A stretch of 64,000 nt of DNA from Rhodobacteraceae bacterium NBU2976 (GTDB lineage: Bacteria > Pseudomonadota > Alphaproteobacteria > Rhodobacterales > Rhodobacteraceae). Positions 8,597-17,934 of this stretch are shown here, piece by piece. The stretch is taken from assembly GCA_023630215.1 (NCBI GenBank), contig JALPRQ010000001.1, positions 372,001 to 436,000 of the forward strand. The letters run 5' to 3'. Each line of letters begins with the position of its first letter. The stretch's first letter is position 1. The notes below the pieces were generated by a model. It had not been told where the DNA came from, made no database searches, and saw only the letters and a list, made by a program, of their open reading frames with translations. Both the position numbers and the translations under genes were made by a program.

Positions 8597-9540
8597 TCCG
8601 GCCACCCTAATGTGACGGGTTGTCCGGGGAATAGTGAGAGTGGTTGCGTGGGGTGTCCTTCGGCGCGGTAAACGAGACGGGCGCGTTCGTCACGGCTATA
8701 GATAATTGGTGGGGTGAATTGAGGTTGTGCGTCGATAAAACTGACGGTGACCATGGTTCCTGTCGGGCAACCAGTGCATTCCATGGTCAGTTGATCGCCC
8801 ACCTGAAAACTGGCCCGATCCGATTCAGGGACATAGAAATAAATCTTGCGAGCGTTTTCAGGGAGGATGGACAGAACGGGTATCCCGGTCTGCAAAACTT
8901 CGCCGGGATCATAGAATAACTGTTCAATCCTGCCCGCAACAGGTGCCATAATCGTCCGGTCATCCAGACTTGCCTTGGCGCTTTCCAACTGCGCTTGCGC
9001 GGCGGCGAGGGAGGCTTCGGCCTGTGCGCGTTGTGCAGGGCGGGCGGGCAAGGTCATTGACGTGATTTGTGCTTCCAATTGACGAACTTGGGCTTCTGCT
9101 GACGCCAGATTAGCAAGGGTCGTTTCCAAAATGGTTTGTGACGCGATCCCGTCGGCGACAAGTTTTGAATTGCGGTTATATTCCTGTTCGATCAGTGACA
9201 GGTTCGCCTGCGCCTGATCGAGCTGCGCTTGAACCACGGCGATTTCTTCGTCCCGCGCCCCGGTCAACAGGTTATCAAGTGCCGCTTCGGCGACTTTCAC
9301 CTGCGACAGCGCCGCAGCGACGGCAGCTTCGGCTTGCGCCCGATCCTGAGTGAACAGCATATCACCTGCGGCAACTGTGTCATTTGGCGCAACCAGAATC
9401 TCGTCGATCTGCCCCGCCGATGTAGCGGCAACGTAAACGTAATCACCTTCGACATAACCGGTATAGGTGGTTGGCCCAACCTCACCAAACCCGAAAATCG
9501 CCAGAATTCCGCTGAAAAAACCGATCACGCTGTCCATCAT
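8593..9540 (-). CDS. HlyD-family membrane-fusion protein
   Basis: Periplasmic adaptor, 315 residues, anchored by an N-terminal hydrophobic segment (IGFFSGILAIFGFG). A split lipoyl-like domain (GQIDEILVAPNDTV near residue 43 and APVAGRIEQLFYDPGEV near residue 200) flanks a long Ala/Gln/Glu-rich coiled coil, the usual order in HlyD/YbhG adaptors that bridge an inner-membrane exporter to an outer-membrane channel. No outer-membrane channel gene is next to it. Starts with ATGATG overlapping the TGA of the TetR gene, so the two are coupled. Confidence 0.92.
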   Translation of the reverse strand: MMDSVIGFFSGILAIFGFGEVGPTTYTGYVEGDYVYVAATSAGQIDEILVAPNDTVAAGDMLFTQDRAQAEAAVAAALSQVKVAEAALDNLLTGARDEEIAVVQAQLDQAQANLSLIEQEYNRNSKLVADGIASQTILETTLANLASAEAQVRQLEAQITSMTLPARPAQRAQAEASLAAAQAQLESAKASLDDRTIMAPVAGRIEQLFYDPGEVLQTGIPVLSILPENARKIYFYVPESDRASFQVGDQLTMECTGCPTGTMVTVSFIDAQPQFTPPIIYSRDERARLVYRAEGHPTQPLSLFPGQPVTLGWPE

Positions 9541-10157
9541 CGCGCCTCCAACCCGTTCATGAGGATATCCAGATGGCTGGTCATCAGCTTTTTCATCCCG
9601 TCTGGCCCGCTATCGCCGACACCGAAAACATGGGACAGGATCAGGTGCACCAGAACCGGGCCGATTAGACTGCGAGCGGTCATTTCCGGATCAACGGTGC
9701 GGAATTCGCCACTATCGACCCCCTTTTGGATGATTGCTTTAACAATCGGCAGACCCTTTTCCAGCACTTCGGTACGGTACATGTTGGCAAGTTCGGGATG
9801 CGTTGTGGATTCGCGCATCACCATGATTGGAATGGCGATAATTTTGGGATCGGAAATGCGTGTGACCACCATTGTGACAAACATCTCCAACGTTTGGCGC
9901 ACGGTGCCGGGGAATGCCGCAATGGCGGCACCTGCCTGATCCGGGATCGGGGATATGGCGCGCCGCACCAACCCTTCGAGCAAAGCTATTTTATTTTTGA
10001 AATAGAGGTAGACCGTCGCCTTTGAAATATCCGCGCGCTTGGCGATGTCCTCCACCCGCGTGCTGGCGAATCCCTTTTCGGTAAAACACGCAAGCGCTGC
10101 GTCCAGAATTTCATCGGGACGTTTATCTGCGCGGCGGCGGTGTTTTGGTTCGGGCAT
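9537..10157 (-). CDS. TetR/AcrR-family transcriptional regulator
   Basis: A 206-residue regulator with an N-terminal TetR helix-turn-helix (about residues 13-60; RVEDIAKRADISKATVYLYF is the recognition region) and a helical ligand domain. First gene of the exporter operon, coupled to the fusion-protein gene. A 24-bp palindrome lies 20 nt upstream of its start codon, so it most likely represses its own operon until a ligand binds. Architecture resembles E. coli CecR with YbhGFSR (known system; orthology not tested). GGAGA lies at proper spacing before the ATG. Confidence 0.93.
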   Translation of the reverse strand: MPEPKHRRRADKRPDEILDAALACFTEKGFASTRVEDIAKRADISKATVYLYFKNKIALLEGLVRRAISPIPDQAGAAIAAFPGTVRQTLEMFVTMVVTRISDPKIIAIPIMVMRESTTHPELANMYRTEVLEKGLPIVKAIIQKGVDSGEFRTVDPEMTARSLIGPVLVHLILSHVFGVGDSGPDGMKKLMTSHLDILMNGLEAR

Positions 10158-10176
10158 GTGATTCTCCGTTATAATT

Positions 10177-10200
10177 AACTTACTGACTGGTCAGTTAGTT
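10177..10200 (-). promoter_or_regulatory. TetR-type operator palindrome
   Basis: A 24-bp dyad with core ACTGACTGGTCAGT; ten of twelve symmetric base pairs match. It lies 20 nt upstream of the TetR-family gene, in the position expected for an autorepression site. The ACTGAC/GTCAGT half-sites are of the kind bound by several TetR repressors. Confidence 0.75.
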
Positions 10201-10244
10201 GTAAAACGGAAATTTATTTTACCTTAACAGTCTGAATTTAAACG

Positions 10245-11003
10245 CTATTCTGGGATAAAACGTCGTGCGACTTCGGCTTCCTGACTTTCCATCAGATGCT
10301 GCGCCGTCGCCATATGGTCCGACATGATCTGCCGCGCTTCGTCGGATTTTCCATAGCGCAGCGCCTTGATCAGGCGTTGTTGGTAATCTTTACCTTTGGC
10401 CCACAATTCATAATTCGGCGGCGCATAAAGCTGGCGGTAAACCGTCAGGTCTGACAGCATATTCGCCATGAACCGGATCAGGAAACCCAGCAGATCATTG
10501 TCTGACTGTTCGGCCAGGATCGCATGAAACCTTAGCGAAGCGATATGTTGTTCGCGTTCCTCATCCACGGTTTTTGCAGGTTCAGCATAAGCTGCGACAG
10601 TATCTTCCAATTGCAACAGGGCGGTTTCTGAAAGTCGCCCGGCCAATGATGCCGCCAGTTCCGGTTCCAATGCGCGGCGCAGTTGGTAAATGTCGGCCAC
10701 TGTCAGGTCTTTGAAATAGAAATAATTCCCCAGCAAGGCGCGGGCGCGTTCTTCGGACACCTCGTGGACAAACGATCCGCCACCCGGGCCGGTGCGAGTT
10801 TTGACCAGGCCTTGCGCCTCCAGAATCCGCATTGCTTCGCGGATGGTGCTTTTGGCCATGCCGAACCGTTCGATCATTTCGGGTTCGGACGGTAGGCGAT
10901 CACCGGCTTGCAGATGTTGTTCGACAACCCAATCCTTGATCGCCTCGGCAATCTTTACGGGGCGGCTTCGCTTATCCTTCGAGGGGGTGGAAGCAGGCGG
11001 CAA
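10245..11003 (-). CDS. GntR-family (FadR subfamily) transcriptional regulator
   Basis: About 252 residues: winged HTH near the N-terminus (RLPSEPEMIERFGMAKSTIR, then LEAQGLVKTRTGPGGG) and an all-helical FCD ligand domain containing DIYQLRRALEPELA. A TTG at 11003 is proposed as start because GGGAGAAGA precedes it by nine bases; an open frame runs further upstream but wholly inside the ATPase gene. It overlaps the end of that gene by 32 nt, as the last gene of the dipeptide importer operon, and so is a plausible local regulator of the importer. The twin palindromes at 16407-16449 are candidate sites. Confidence 0.85.
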   Translation of the reverse strand: MPPASTPSKDKRSRPVKIAEAIKDWVVEQHLQAGDRLPSEPEMIERFGMAKSTIREAMRILEAQGLVKTRTGPGGGSFVHEVSEERARALLGNYFYFKDLTVADIYQLRRALEPELAASLAGRLSETALLQLEDTVAAYAEPAKTVDEEREQHIASLRFHAILAEQSDNDLLGFLIRFMANMLSDLTVYRQLYAPPNYELWAKGKDYQQRLIKALRYGKSDEARQIMSDHMATAQHLMESQEAEVARRFIPE

Positions 11004-11931
11004 ACTGGTCTTCTCCCATCTGGGTGAGGGTCGGAATTTCGGCCGAACATTTCTCCGTTGCGCGCGGACAGCGTTTGGCAAACGCACAGCCCTGCGGCGG
11101 GTTCAGCGGGTCGGGCAATTCCGTATCCTTTTGCTCGGGCGCTGTCAAAGGTCGTCCCACCACAGGGGCCGAGTCCGCCAGCAGCTTGGTATAAGGGTGT
11201 TTGGGCGCAGCAAAGATGCTTTCTGCCTTCCCGACCTCCACCACAGAACCGAAATAAAGGACAGCGATCCGGTCGCTCACGGCCTCAACCACAGCCAGAT
11301 CGTGGCTGATAAACAGGTAGGTAAGTTTGAATTCCGTCTTCAAATCCGCCAGCAGATTCAACACCTGCGCCTGCACGGACACATCCAGCGCCGACACGGG
11401 TTCGTCCAGAATGATGATCCGCGGGCTCGCGGCCAGCGCCCGGGCTACCCCAATCCGCTGCGCCTGTCCGCCGGAAAATTCATGCGGGTAGCGGTCCAGA
11501 AATTCGTGGCGCAGGTTTACGCTATCGAAAATCTCGGCGATCCGTTTTTCGCGCTCCGCTTTCGGCATTTTATAAAGCAGCTTCAGCGGCGCTTCCATGA
11601 TCTGGCGAATGGTTTTGCGCGGGTTGAGGGAACTGACCGGGTCCTGAAACATATATTGAATCATCTTACCAAATTCGGCGGGGTTGGCGTTGTCGAACGG
11701 TTTCCCTTCGATCTCGATCACGCCGGTGGAAGGTTCCAGCAAACCCACCAGCATCCGCGCGAAGGTGGATTTGCCGCAGCCGGATTCCCCGACGATGCCA
11801 AGGGTTTCGCCCGTCTGGACCTCTAGCGTTGTCGGATGCACCGCTCGCACACCGGGATGGGATTTGGAAAACAGGCCACCTTTGATCGGGAAGGTTTTGG
11901 ACAGGTTGTCGATTTTCAGCGCAACGCTCAT
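10972..11931 (-). CDS. Dipeptide/oligopeptide ABC transporter ATPase (DppF-like)
   Basis: Cytoplasmic ATPase of about 319 residues. Seen: Walker A GESGCGKST, signature FSGGQAQRIGVARAL, Walker B IIILDEPVSALD, and the C-terminal oligopeptide-transporter extension (CAFAKRCPRATEKC) with four Cys that bind an Fe-S cluster in related proteins. The start at 11931 overlaps the TGA of the fused permease-ATPase gene (ATGA); a longer open frame has no start signal. It pairs with the ATPase half of the 622-residue fusion protein. Confidence 0.93.
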   Translation of the reverse strand: MSVALKIDNLSKTFPIKGGLFSKSHPGVRAVHPTTLEVQTGETLGIVGESGCGKSTFARMLVGLLEPSTGVIEIEGKPFDNANPAEFGKMIQYMFQDPVSSLNPRKTIRQIMEAPLKLLYKMPKAEREKRIAEIFDSVNLRHEFLDRYPHEFSGGQAQRIGVARALAASPRIIILDEPVSALDVSVQAQVLNLLADLKTEFKLTYLFISHDLAVVEAVSDRIAVLYFGSVVEVGKAESIFAAPKHPYTKLLADSAPVVGRPLTAPEQKDTELPDPLNPPQGCAFAKRCPRATEKCSAEIPTLTQMGEDQFAACFHPLEG

Positions 11932-13796
11932 TTGATGTCCTCCTCGGGATACAGGCAGCGGACGGTTTGCGAACCGGCCCCTTCCAACGCTATGTCGCCC
12001 TGTGAACATTCAGGTCGTGCCTTGTCACAGCGCGGCGCAAAAGCACAGCCCGGCGGCAGGTCGGACACAATCGGTGGCAGGCCGGGAATGGCGGCGAGGA
12101 CGCGACGACCCTCGCCCAGTTCTGGCACGCAGGCAATCAGGCGTTTGGTATAAGGGTGTGCTGGGTGGGCGAGGACTTCGTCTGTCAATCCCTGCTCCAC
12201 AATCCGGCCCGCATACATAACTGCCACGCGGTCACACAGTTGCGCGACGACACCGAAATCGTGGGTGATAAAGATAATCGCTAGACCCCGGTCGCGGCGC
12301 AAGTCATCCAGCAGCGCCAGTATTTGGGCTTGAACGGTCACGTCGAGCGCAGTCGTGGGTTCGTCAGCGATGATGACCTCCGGCTCGTTCGCCAGCGCCA
12401 TTGCAATCCCCACACGCTGCCGCATCCCGCCGGACATCTCGTGCGGATAGTTTCGGATACGGCTTTCGGCATTCGGAATGCGCACGTCTTTCAGTAGCTT
12501 GATCGCGCGTTTGCGCGCCTCGGCATTGGACACGGGATGATGAGACTGGATCGCCTCGGCCAACTGATCGCCAATCCGATAAAGCGGGTGCAGCGTCGAA
12601 AGCGGGTCCTGAAAAATATAAGATACCTTGTCGCCGCGCATCTGACGCAGCTTTTCATAGGGCGCGCCGATCAAGTCGTTGCCTTCATACCGGACCGCGC
12701 CACCAGTGATGACACCAGGAGGGGAGGCCACCAGCCCCATCACCGACAGCGCAGTTACCGATTTGCCGGACCCGGATTCACCGATAACGCCCAGACACTC
12801 GCCCGGTTTGACCGTCAGTGTCACATCATTCACGGCGCGATATATGCGATTGCCGACATGGAACTGTGTTTCCAGATTCTGGATCGCCAGCAGATCTTCA
12901 GTTGGGGTTGGAATGTCCCCGCCGCGATCCACCATCGTTGATGGCAAGGGCCGCGATAACGCACCGGAACGCAGACGTGGGTCCAGCGCGTCACGCACCC
13001 CGTCACCCAGCAAATTAATCGACATCACGATCAGGAATATCGCGATCCCGACGATGACCGACGGGTGCGGATCGGTGAACAGATCGTCGCGCGCATCGCC
13101 TAGCATCGAACCCAAATCTGCCTGCGGTGGCTGCGAGCCGAGACCAAGGAACGAAAGCCCTGCCGTTTCCAAAATCATCCAGCCGATGGTTGTCGACATG
13201 GCGATGACGATCACAGGCAGTACATTCGGCAGCAATTCAAACAGAATGATCCGCGTATGTCCCATCCCGGCCAGCTTGGCCGCATCGACAAATTCACGCT
13301 GCGCCAGCCCCACCGTGATCCCGCGGATGTTACGGGCAAAAAACGGGATGTTCACAACCGCCACCGCAATCAGGGCGTTGTTCAGCCCCGGACCCAGTGC
13401 AGCGACAATTGCCATCGCCAGCAGGATATATGGGAACGCCATCAGCATATCGACGAAACGCATAAAGATGTTATCAACCCGCCCGCCGAAATAGCCGGAC
13501 GTGATCCCGATTGCCGACCCAACCGTTGCAGCAATCATCGCCGCCACGAAACCGACCCACAACGACATACGCGTGCCCCAGAACAGGCGGGACAGCATAT
13601 CGCGGCCCAGATGATCGGTGCCCAAAAAATGTCCCTCGGTAAACGGGGGGAGGAATTTGTTCGGCAGGTCCGTCGCGCCGGGGTCCTGCAGGGGCAGGAA
13701 CGGGGTGATCAGGGCCAGAAACACGATAATTGACAGGATCACCGCACCAACGGCAGCCAGCTGATTGCGAAACAGCAGTTTGATAAATTTCATCAT
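11928..13796 (-). CDS. Fused dipeptide ABC permease-ATPase (DppC-DppD)
   Basis: 622 residues. Residues 1 to about 280 are a DppC-type permease (OppC_N-like helix, then [13 protein letters not shown] and a binding-protein-dependent permease core). From about 300 on there is a DppD-type ATPase with Walker A GESGSGKS, signature [15 protein letters not shown], Walker [12 protein letters not shown] and the Cys-rich end [14 protein letters not shown]. The linker is in frame with no sign of frameshift. Such fusions are known in alphaproteobacterial peptide/nickel importers. It fixes permease and ATPase at 1:1. The start overlaps the DppB stop codon. Confidence 0.93.
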   Translation of the reverse strand: MMKFIKLLFRNQLAAVGAVILSIIVFLALITPFLPLQDPGATDLPNKFLPPFTEGHFLGTDHLGRDMLSRLFWGTRMSLWVGFVAAMIAATVGSAIGITSGYFGGRVDNIFMRFVDMLMAFPYILLAMAIVAALGPGLNNALIAVAVVNIPFFARNIRGITVGLAQREFVDAAKLAGMGHTRIILFELLPNVLPVIVIAMSTTIGWMILETAGLSFLGLGSQPPQADLGSMLGDARDDLFTDPHPSVIVGIAIFLIVMSINLLGDGVRDALDPRLRSGALSRPLPSTMVDRGGDIPTPTEDLLAIQNLETQFHVGNRIYRAVNDVTLTVKPGECLGVIGESGSGKSVTALSVMGLVASPPGVITGGAVRYEGNDLIGAPYEKLRQMRGDKVSYIFQDPLSTLHPLYRIGDQLAEAIQSHHPVSNAEARKRAIKLLKDVRIPNAESRIRNYPHEMSGGMRQRVGIAMALANEPEVIIADEPTTALDVTVQAQILALLDDLRRDRGLAIIFITHDFGVVAQLCDRVAVMYAGRIVEQGLTDEVLAHPAHPYTKRLIACVPELGEGRRVLAAIPGLPPIVSDLPPGCAFAPRCDKARPECSQGDIALEGAGSQTVRCLYPEEDIK

Positions 13797-14740
13797 GTCT
13801 TGATCCTCGGGTCGATCAGGCTCTGGATCACGTCAACCATGATGTTGAACAACACATAGCAGGAGGCAACGACAACCACGCCCCCCTCGACCAGCAGAAT
13901 ATCGCGTTTGAGGATCGCATTCACCAGCATCCGTCCTAAGCCCGGCCATTCGAACACATATTCAATGTACACCGCGCCGGAGATCACAAACCCCGCCTGA
14001 ATGCCAAGAATCGGAATGATGCTGACCATCGCGGATCGCAGAGCGTGACCATAGATCACACGGCGCTCGTTCACACCTTTGGCGCGGGCGGTGCGGATGT
14101 AATCTTGTCGAAGGACTTCTAGCATCGCAGAGCGTGACAGGCGCGCGATAACCCCTGTGGCCACAGCGGCCAGCGCCGTCGCGGGCAGGATCAGGTGCCA
14201 GAGGATATCGGGCAAATCCCCACCACCATAGATCATCTTCATGCCCGACACCGGCAGCATGCGATGCTGCACCGCGAAAAACAGTTGCAACATCATGCCA
14301 AGAAAAAAGGACGGGATGGAGATGCCGATCAGAACCACAAATGTGATTGCTTTGTCAGCAAACCCATATTGACGCGCAGCAGAAATAACGCCCGCCAGAA
14401 TACCAAATATGGAACAGAGGACAAAGGACACGCCAGCCAGTATCAACGTTGCGCTGAACCGATCCGAAATCTCGTCCAGCACGGGCCGGTTAAGTGAGAA
14501 GGACCGCCCGAAATCGCCCTGCAACATATTGCCAAGCCAGATGAAGTAGCGCGCGACCATCGGTTTATCGAGGCCCAGATCGCGGTTGATGCGTTCAACA
14601 TTTTCCGGCGTTGCATATGCGCCGAGGATCGCAGTGGCGGGATCACCGGGTATCAGTTCAATAATCAGGAAAACGATGATGGTGATGCCCAGGATCACCG
14701 GGATTGCAGACAGCAATCGTTTCAGAATGTAAGCGCCCAT
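13793..14740 (-). CDS. Dipeptide ABC transporter permease (DppB-like)
   Basis: Inner-membrane permease of 315 residues with six hydrophobic segments; the N-terminus MGAYILKRLLSAIPVILGI and the EAA-type loop near LRQDYIRTARAKGV are typical of DppB/OppB. It partners the permease half of the downstream fusion protein. It is separated from the substrate-binding gene by 55 nt that hold a strong hairpin. Confidence 0.93.
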   Translation of the reverse strand: MGAYILKRLLSAIPVILGITIIVFLIIELIPGDPATAILGAYATPENVERINRDLGLDKPMVARYFIWLGNMLQGDFGRSFSLNRPVLDEISDRFSATLILAGVSFVLCSIFGILAGVISAARQYGFADKAITFVVLIGISIPSFFLGMMLQLFFAVQHRMLPVSGMKMIYGGGDLPDILWHLILPATALAAVATGVIARLSRSAMLEVLRQDYIRTARAKGVNERRVIYGHALRSAMVSIIPILGIQAGFVISGAVYIEYVFEWPGLGRMLVNAILKRDILLVEGGVVVVASCYVLFNIMVDVIQSLIDPRIKT

Positions 14741-14763
14741 AGACCTGTCCCCCAGTCAGAAAG

Positions 14764-14789
14764 CGGGCCGGAGGTCACCCCCCGGCCCG
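14764..14789 (-). terminator. Hairpin between binding-protein and permease genes
   Basis: CGGGCCGG and CCGGCCCG form an 8-bp G+C-only stem (14764-14771 with 14782-14789). No long T-run follows in the direction of transcription. It occupies the same position as hairpins in the two sugar importer operons of this window and probably gives differential expression of the binding protein. Confidence 0.6.
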
Positions 14790-14795
14790 ACAATT

Positions 14796-16373
14796 TTAGT
14801 TTTTGATAACACCCTGCAATTGCAGCAGGAAGGACGGTTCAAGCGTAAAGTTCTCGACCTTGTCGTTGGTCACGGCATTCTGTTTCCAGTTTGCCACAAA
14901 GACCCACGGCGCGTCGTCCTGAACGATGGCCTGCATTTCCTTATACAGGCGTGCACGCTCGTCCTGATCGGTCGATACACGGGCCTGTTCCAGTAGCGCG
15001 TCAACCTCGGGGTTGGAATAATAGCCGGAGTTGAACCCACCCTCTTCGGGCCATGCGGCAGTGCGCAAGGCAAGGAACGGCAGCGTGTCAGGGTCGTTGG
15101 TCATCCAAGCCATTTCGGCCATGTCTGCCTTACCCTCCAGCCCTGGGTTCACATTCCCCAGGAACGTGTTCCATTCGTAAGTTTCGATGGTCACGTCAAA
15201 CCCAACGGCAGCAAGGTCCGCCTGAATGGCCGTCCCCATCGCAACCGGATCAAGCATCCCGGAGCCACCTTCGGTGACATAGAAGGTGAGCGAGAGGTCT
15301 TCGACACCGGATTCCGCAATCAATTCACGGGCTTTGTCGGGGTCATAGGGATAAGGCTCCAGCTCCTCGTTATACGCCCATGCGAAGGCTGGCGGCGTTG
15401 GGCCTGCGGCAACTTCGGCCGTGCCTTCCAGCACGTTTTCCACCAGCGCGGTTTTGTTCACCGCATAGTTGGCCGCCTGACGGATCAGTTTGTTGGCCAT
15501 CGGCCCTTCTTTGGCGTTCAGGATCAGGAACCAGACGTGCGGGCCTGCCTGTTCAACGATGGTGAAATCATCACCTTCGAATTCCGACAAAGCGTTGGGC
15601 GGGACCTCAACCATCATGTCGATACCCCCGGCCAGCATTTCCGCGACGCGCGTGTTCGGATCGGTGATCGGTCGAAACACAACAACTTCGGTCCCGGCAG
15701 GCTCACCCCAATACTCTTCGTTCCGCAGTACAACGACACGTTCGTTCGAAACCCATTCTTCGAATTTGAATGGGCCGGTGCCAACCGGATTACGACCAAA
15801 GTCCTCGCCATTTTCGGCCACAGCCGTTGGCGATACGATCAGGCCGGTCGGATAGGCGAGATTCGACAGGAACGGCGCGAATGGTTCGCTTAGCGTGATC
15901 TGCACCGTCAGGTCGTCAATCACGGTCGTTTCCGAAATCGCGCTGAAGAAGAAGCTCAGAGGGAAGGGGCCGGTGTTATAATAAGGGTGATTCTCGTCCA
16001 ACATCCGGTCAAAGGTGAATTTTACCGCTTCGGCGTTAAACGGGGTCCCGTCATGGAAGCTGACGCCCGAGCGCAGGTTAAAGGTATAGACCGTGCCGTC
16101 ATCGCTGATCGTCCAGCTTTCGGCAAGGCCCGGAACAACCTCCAGCGTGCCGGGGGCGTATTTCACTAAGCCCTCGTAAATATTCACAAGAATCCGGAAA
16201 TCGTTCACGGCGGTCACCGCCTGCGGGTCAAGCGCCTGAGGCTCGGCAATTTGCCCCACGATCAGCACACCCGGCGGCGTTTGTGCGGTCGCTGGCGCTG
16301 TGGCGATCCCTAAGGCAAGCGTTGCCCCGACAGCCGCAAGCAAGCCACGCCGCGTCCAAGTTATAAGGTTCAT
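14796..16373 (-). CDS. Dipeptide/oligopeptide ABC substrate-binding protein (family 5)
   Basis: Periplasmic binding protein of 525 residues, SBP_bac_5 family. Seen: an N-terminal export signal with a twin-arginine-like TRRGLLA followed by a hydrophobic stretch and cleavage near ATAQ, then the family landmarks LAESWTISDDGTVYTFNLR and SGVSFHDGTPFNAEAVKFT. The RR motif could mean Tat export, but Sec is equally possible. First gene of the importer operon; GGGAG lies eight bases before the ATG. The presence of a neighbouring DUF1028 gene is common for peptide-type importers, so a peptide or peptide-like ligand is likely but unproven. Confidence 0.93.
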   Translation of the reverse strand: MNLITWTRRGLLAAVGATLALGIATAPATAQTPPGVLIVGQIAEPQALDPQAVTAVNDFRILVNIYEGLVKYAPGTLEVVPGLAESWTISDDGTVYTFNLRSGVSFHDGTPFNAEAVKFTFDRMLDENHPYYNTGPFPLSFFFSAISETTVIDDLTVQITLSEPFAPFLSNLAYPTGLIVSPTAVAENGEDFGRNPVGTGPFKFEEWVSNERVVVLRNEEYWGEPAGTEVVVFRPITDPNTRVAEMLAGGIDMMVEVPPNALSEFEGDDFTIVEQAGPHVWFLILNAKEGPMANKLIRQAANYAVNKTALVENVLEGTAEVAAGPTPPAFAWAYNEELEPYPYDPDKARELIAESGVEDLSLTFYVTEGGSGMLDPVAMGTAIQADLAAVGFDVTIETYEWNTFLGNVNPGLEGKADMAEMAWMTNDPDTLPFLALRTAAWPEEGGFNSGYYSNPEVDALLEQARVSTDQDERARLYKEMQAIVQDDAPWVFVANWKQNAVTNDKVENFTLEPSFLLQLQGVIKN

Positions 16374-16406
16374 TTATCACACTCCCTGTTAGCGTTGATT
16401 TTGCTA

Positions 16407-16449
16407 ATTTATCATGATAAATACAAAATTGCAAAAATTATCATGATAA
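16407..16449. promoter_or_regulatory. Twin palindromic operators between divergent operons
   Basis: ATTTATCATGATAAAT (16407-16422) is a perfect 16-bp palindrome; TTATCATGATAA (16438-16449) is a perfect 12-bp copy of its core. Centres are 29 bp apart. They sit in the 94-bp region between the importer operon (start 16373, minus) and the DUF1028 gene (start 16468, plus), so one regulator could control both. The GntR-family protein at the end of the importer operon is the obvious candidate, by position only. Confidence 0.7.
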
Positions 16450-16467
16450 ATATGTCGCGGGAGGACC

Positions 16468-17130
16468 ATGACCTTTTCAATTCTTGCGAAAGACCCGGAA
16501 ACAGGGGCGCTGGGCGGGGCGGCGGCCACCGGATCGCTCTGCGTCGGCGGATGGGTTTTGCGCGGGGATATACGGGCGGGGATGTCGGCGTCACAAGGCG
16601 CGTCGCCCAGCACGTTTTGGGGAGAGGATGTGCTGAGCCTGATGCGCGATGGCATGGCGGCACCCGTCGCAGTATCCGCTGTCGTTGATCCTGATGATGG
16701 CAAGGAGCATCGCCAATTATCCGCACTGGATCGGGACGGCGGTTCAGGCGCTTATACCGGTGGTCAGAATACCGACGCCAAGGGAAGTCGGGTGTTCAAA
16801 AACGGGATTGTTGCGGGCAATCTGCTGACCTCCGAGTCGGTTCTGGACGCGATGCAGTCCGCCTATGAAACCGCCGAAGGGCCGTTCGCCGAACGGCTTT
16901 TGACCGCCCTTCGTGGGGCAGAACATGCGGGCAGCGACAGCCGGGGCCTGCAATCCGCGGCGTTGCTGATCGTATCCGATTATGCCGCGCCCCTGACGCT
17001 GCGGATCGACTATGCCGATCATCCGATTACGGCGTTGGAAGGGTTATATAAACGTTCGCAAACCTCGCCGTATGTGGACTGGCTCAGTCAGGTACCGACG
17101 GTCAAAAATCCTTTCCGAAAGCCGAATTGA
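16468..17130 (+). CDS. DUF1028 family protein
   Basis: 220 residues beginning TFSILAKDPETGALGGAAAT, the recognisable start of DUF1028 proteins, which have an Ntn-hydrolase-like fold and often lie next to peptide importers, amidases or peptidases. A hydrolytic role on imported amide-containing compounds is therefore plausible but unproven. GGGAGGA precedes the ATG. It is divergent from the dipeptide importer across the twin palindromes, and its stop codon abuts that of the convergent hydrolase gene with no gap. Confidence 0.88.
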   Translation: MTFSILAKDPETGALGGAAATGSLCVGGWVLRGDIRAGMSASQGASPSTFWGEDVLSLMRDGMAAPVAVSAVVDPDDGKEHRQLSALDRDGGSGAYTGGQNTDAKGSRVFKNGIVAGNLLTSESVLDAMQSAYETAEGPFAERLLTALRGAEHAGSDSRGLQSAALLIVSDYAAPLTLRIDYADHPITALEGLYKRSQTSPYVDWLSQVPTVKNPFRKPN

Positions 17131-17934
17131 TCACCAGTCAAACGGCTTCGACGGTCCTTTATCCAGCCGCCAGACAAAATTCGATGTCCCAATCGCCGGG
17201 AAATGCTGCTTGACCAGCGGATCATGGCCCGGGATCACCAGTGACCGTGCGCTCGCGAGGGTTTGGATAATGTCGAATCCTTTTAGCAGATCCTCCATAT
17301 CCACGACGATCACAAACGGATTGCCGGTCAGGAAATTTTCGTAGAAATGCGAGGCATCCGAGGCCAGACACAACCATCCCGCCGCCGTTTTCACCCGCAC
17401 TGCCTGAAGTCCACGCGAGTGCCCGCCTATGGCGTGGACCGTGACCCCGGGCGCAACCATTCCGTCACCCTCGTGAAAAATCACGCGACCCGAATAGACC
17501 TTGCGCACCATCTCGCAGACATGATCGACGGTGAAAACCTGCCGCAGCACACCGTGGCACATGCAGGGCCCGGTGGCATAGGCCATCTCAGCCGTCTGAA
17601 GGTGGAACTTGGCGTTGGGATAGCGGTCCAGCCCCCCAGCATGATCGAAATGCAGATGTGTGACGATGACGGTATCAACCGTGGCCGCCTCCACACCCAC
17701 CGCCGCGATGGCATCCGCTGGATCGCGCAGAATGGGGCGACCACGTCGATTCCCCTCTGCCGCATCAAACCCGGTGTCGACGACAATAGCCCGGTCGCCG
17801 TTCTTCAGCACCCAGACGAAATAGTCGAGCGGGTGAGGGCCATCGTGATCATCGGTGAAAATAAAGTCATCCCGCCGCTTGCGATTGACATGCTCGCCGT
17901 ATTTTACGGCATAAACTTCCCAGATATCGTCCAT
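17131..17934 (-). CDS. MBL-fold hydrolase, N-acyl-homoserine-lactonase-like
   Basis: A 267-residue metallo-beta-lactamase-fold enzyme with the dinuclear metal motif THLHFDHAGG (H93, H95, D97, H98), a further His in GGHSRG, an Asp in ASDASH and a C-terminal PGHD. The overall pattern is that of the AiiA/AttM-like lactonase branch, so lactone ring opening, possibly of AHLs, is the best guess. Many proteins of this branch have other or unknown substrates. GGGGGG lies before the ATG. It stands alone, convergent with the DUF1028 gene. The presence of an AHL synthase in the same window makes quorum quenching worth considering. Confidence 0.8.
   Translation of the reverse strand: MDDIWEVYAVKYGEHVNRKRRDDFIFTDDHDGPHPLDYFVWVLKNGDRAIVVDTGFDAAEGNRRGRPILRDPADAIAAVGVEAATVDTVIVTHLHFDHAGGLDRYPNAKFHLQTAEMAYATGPCMCHGVLRQVFTVDHVCEMVRKVYSGRVIFHEGDGMVAPGVTVHAIGGHSRGLQAVRVKTAAGWLCLASDASHFYENFLTGNPFVIVVDMEDLLKGFDIIQTLASARSLVIPGHDPLVKQHFPAIGTSNFVWRLDKGPSKPFDW

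Noticed and set aside
10792-11826. A 344-codon plus-strand open frame opposite the GntR and DppF genes
   Set aside because: It is the antisense of two well-recognised genes in G+C-rich DNA, with His/Arg/Gln-rich composition and no family resemblance.
11928-13796. The DppC-DppD fusion as a frameshift artefact
   Set aside because: The linker is in frame, both domains are complete, and the same fusion type is known in alphaproteobacteria.
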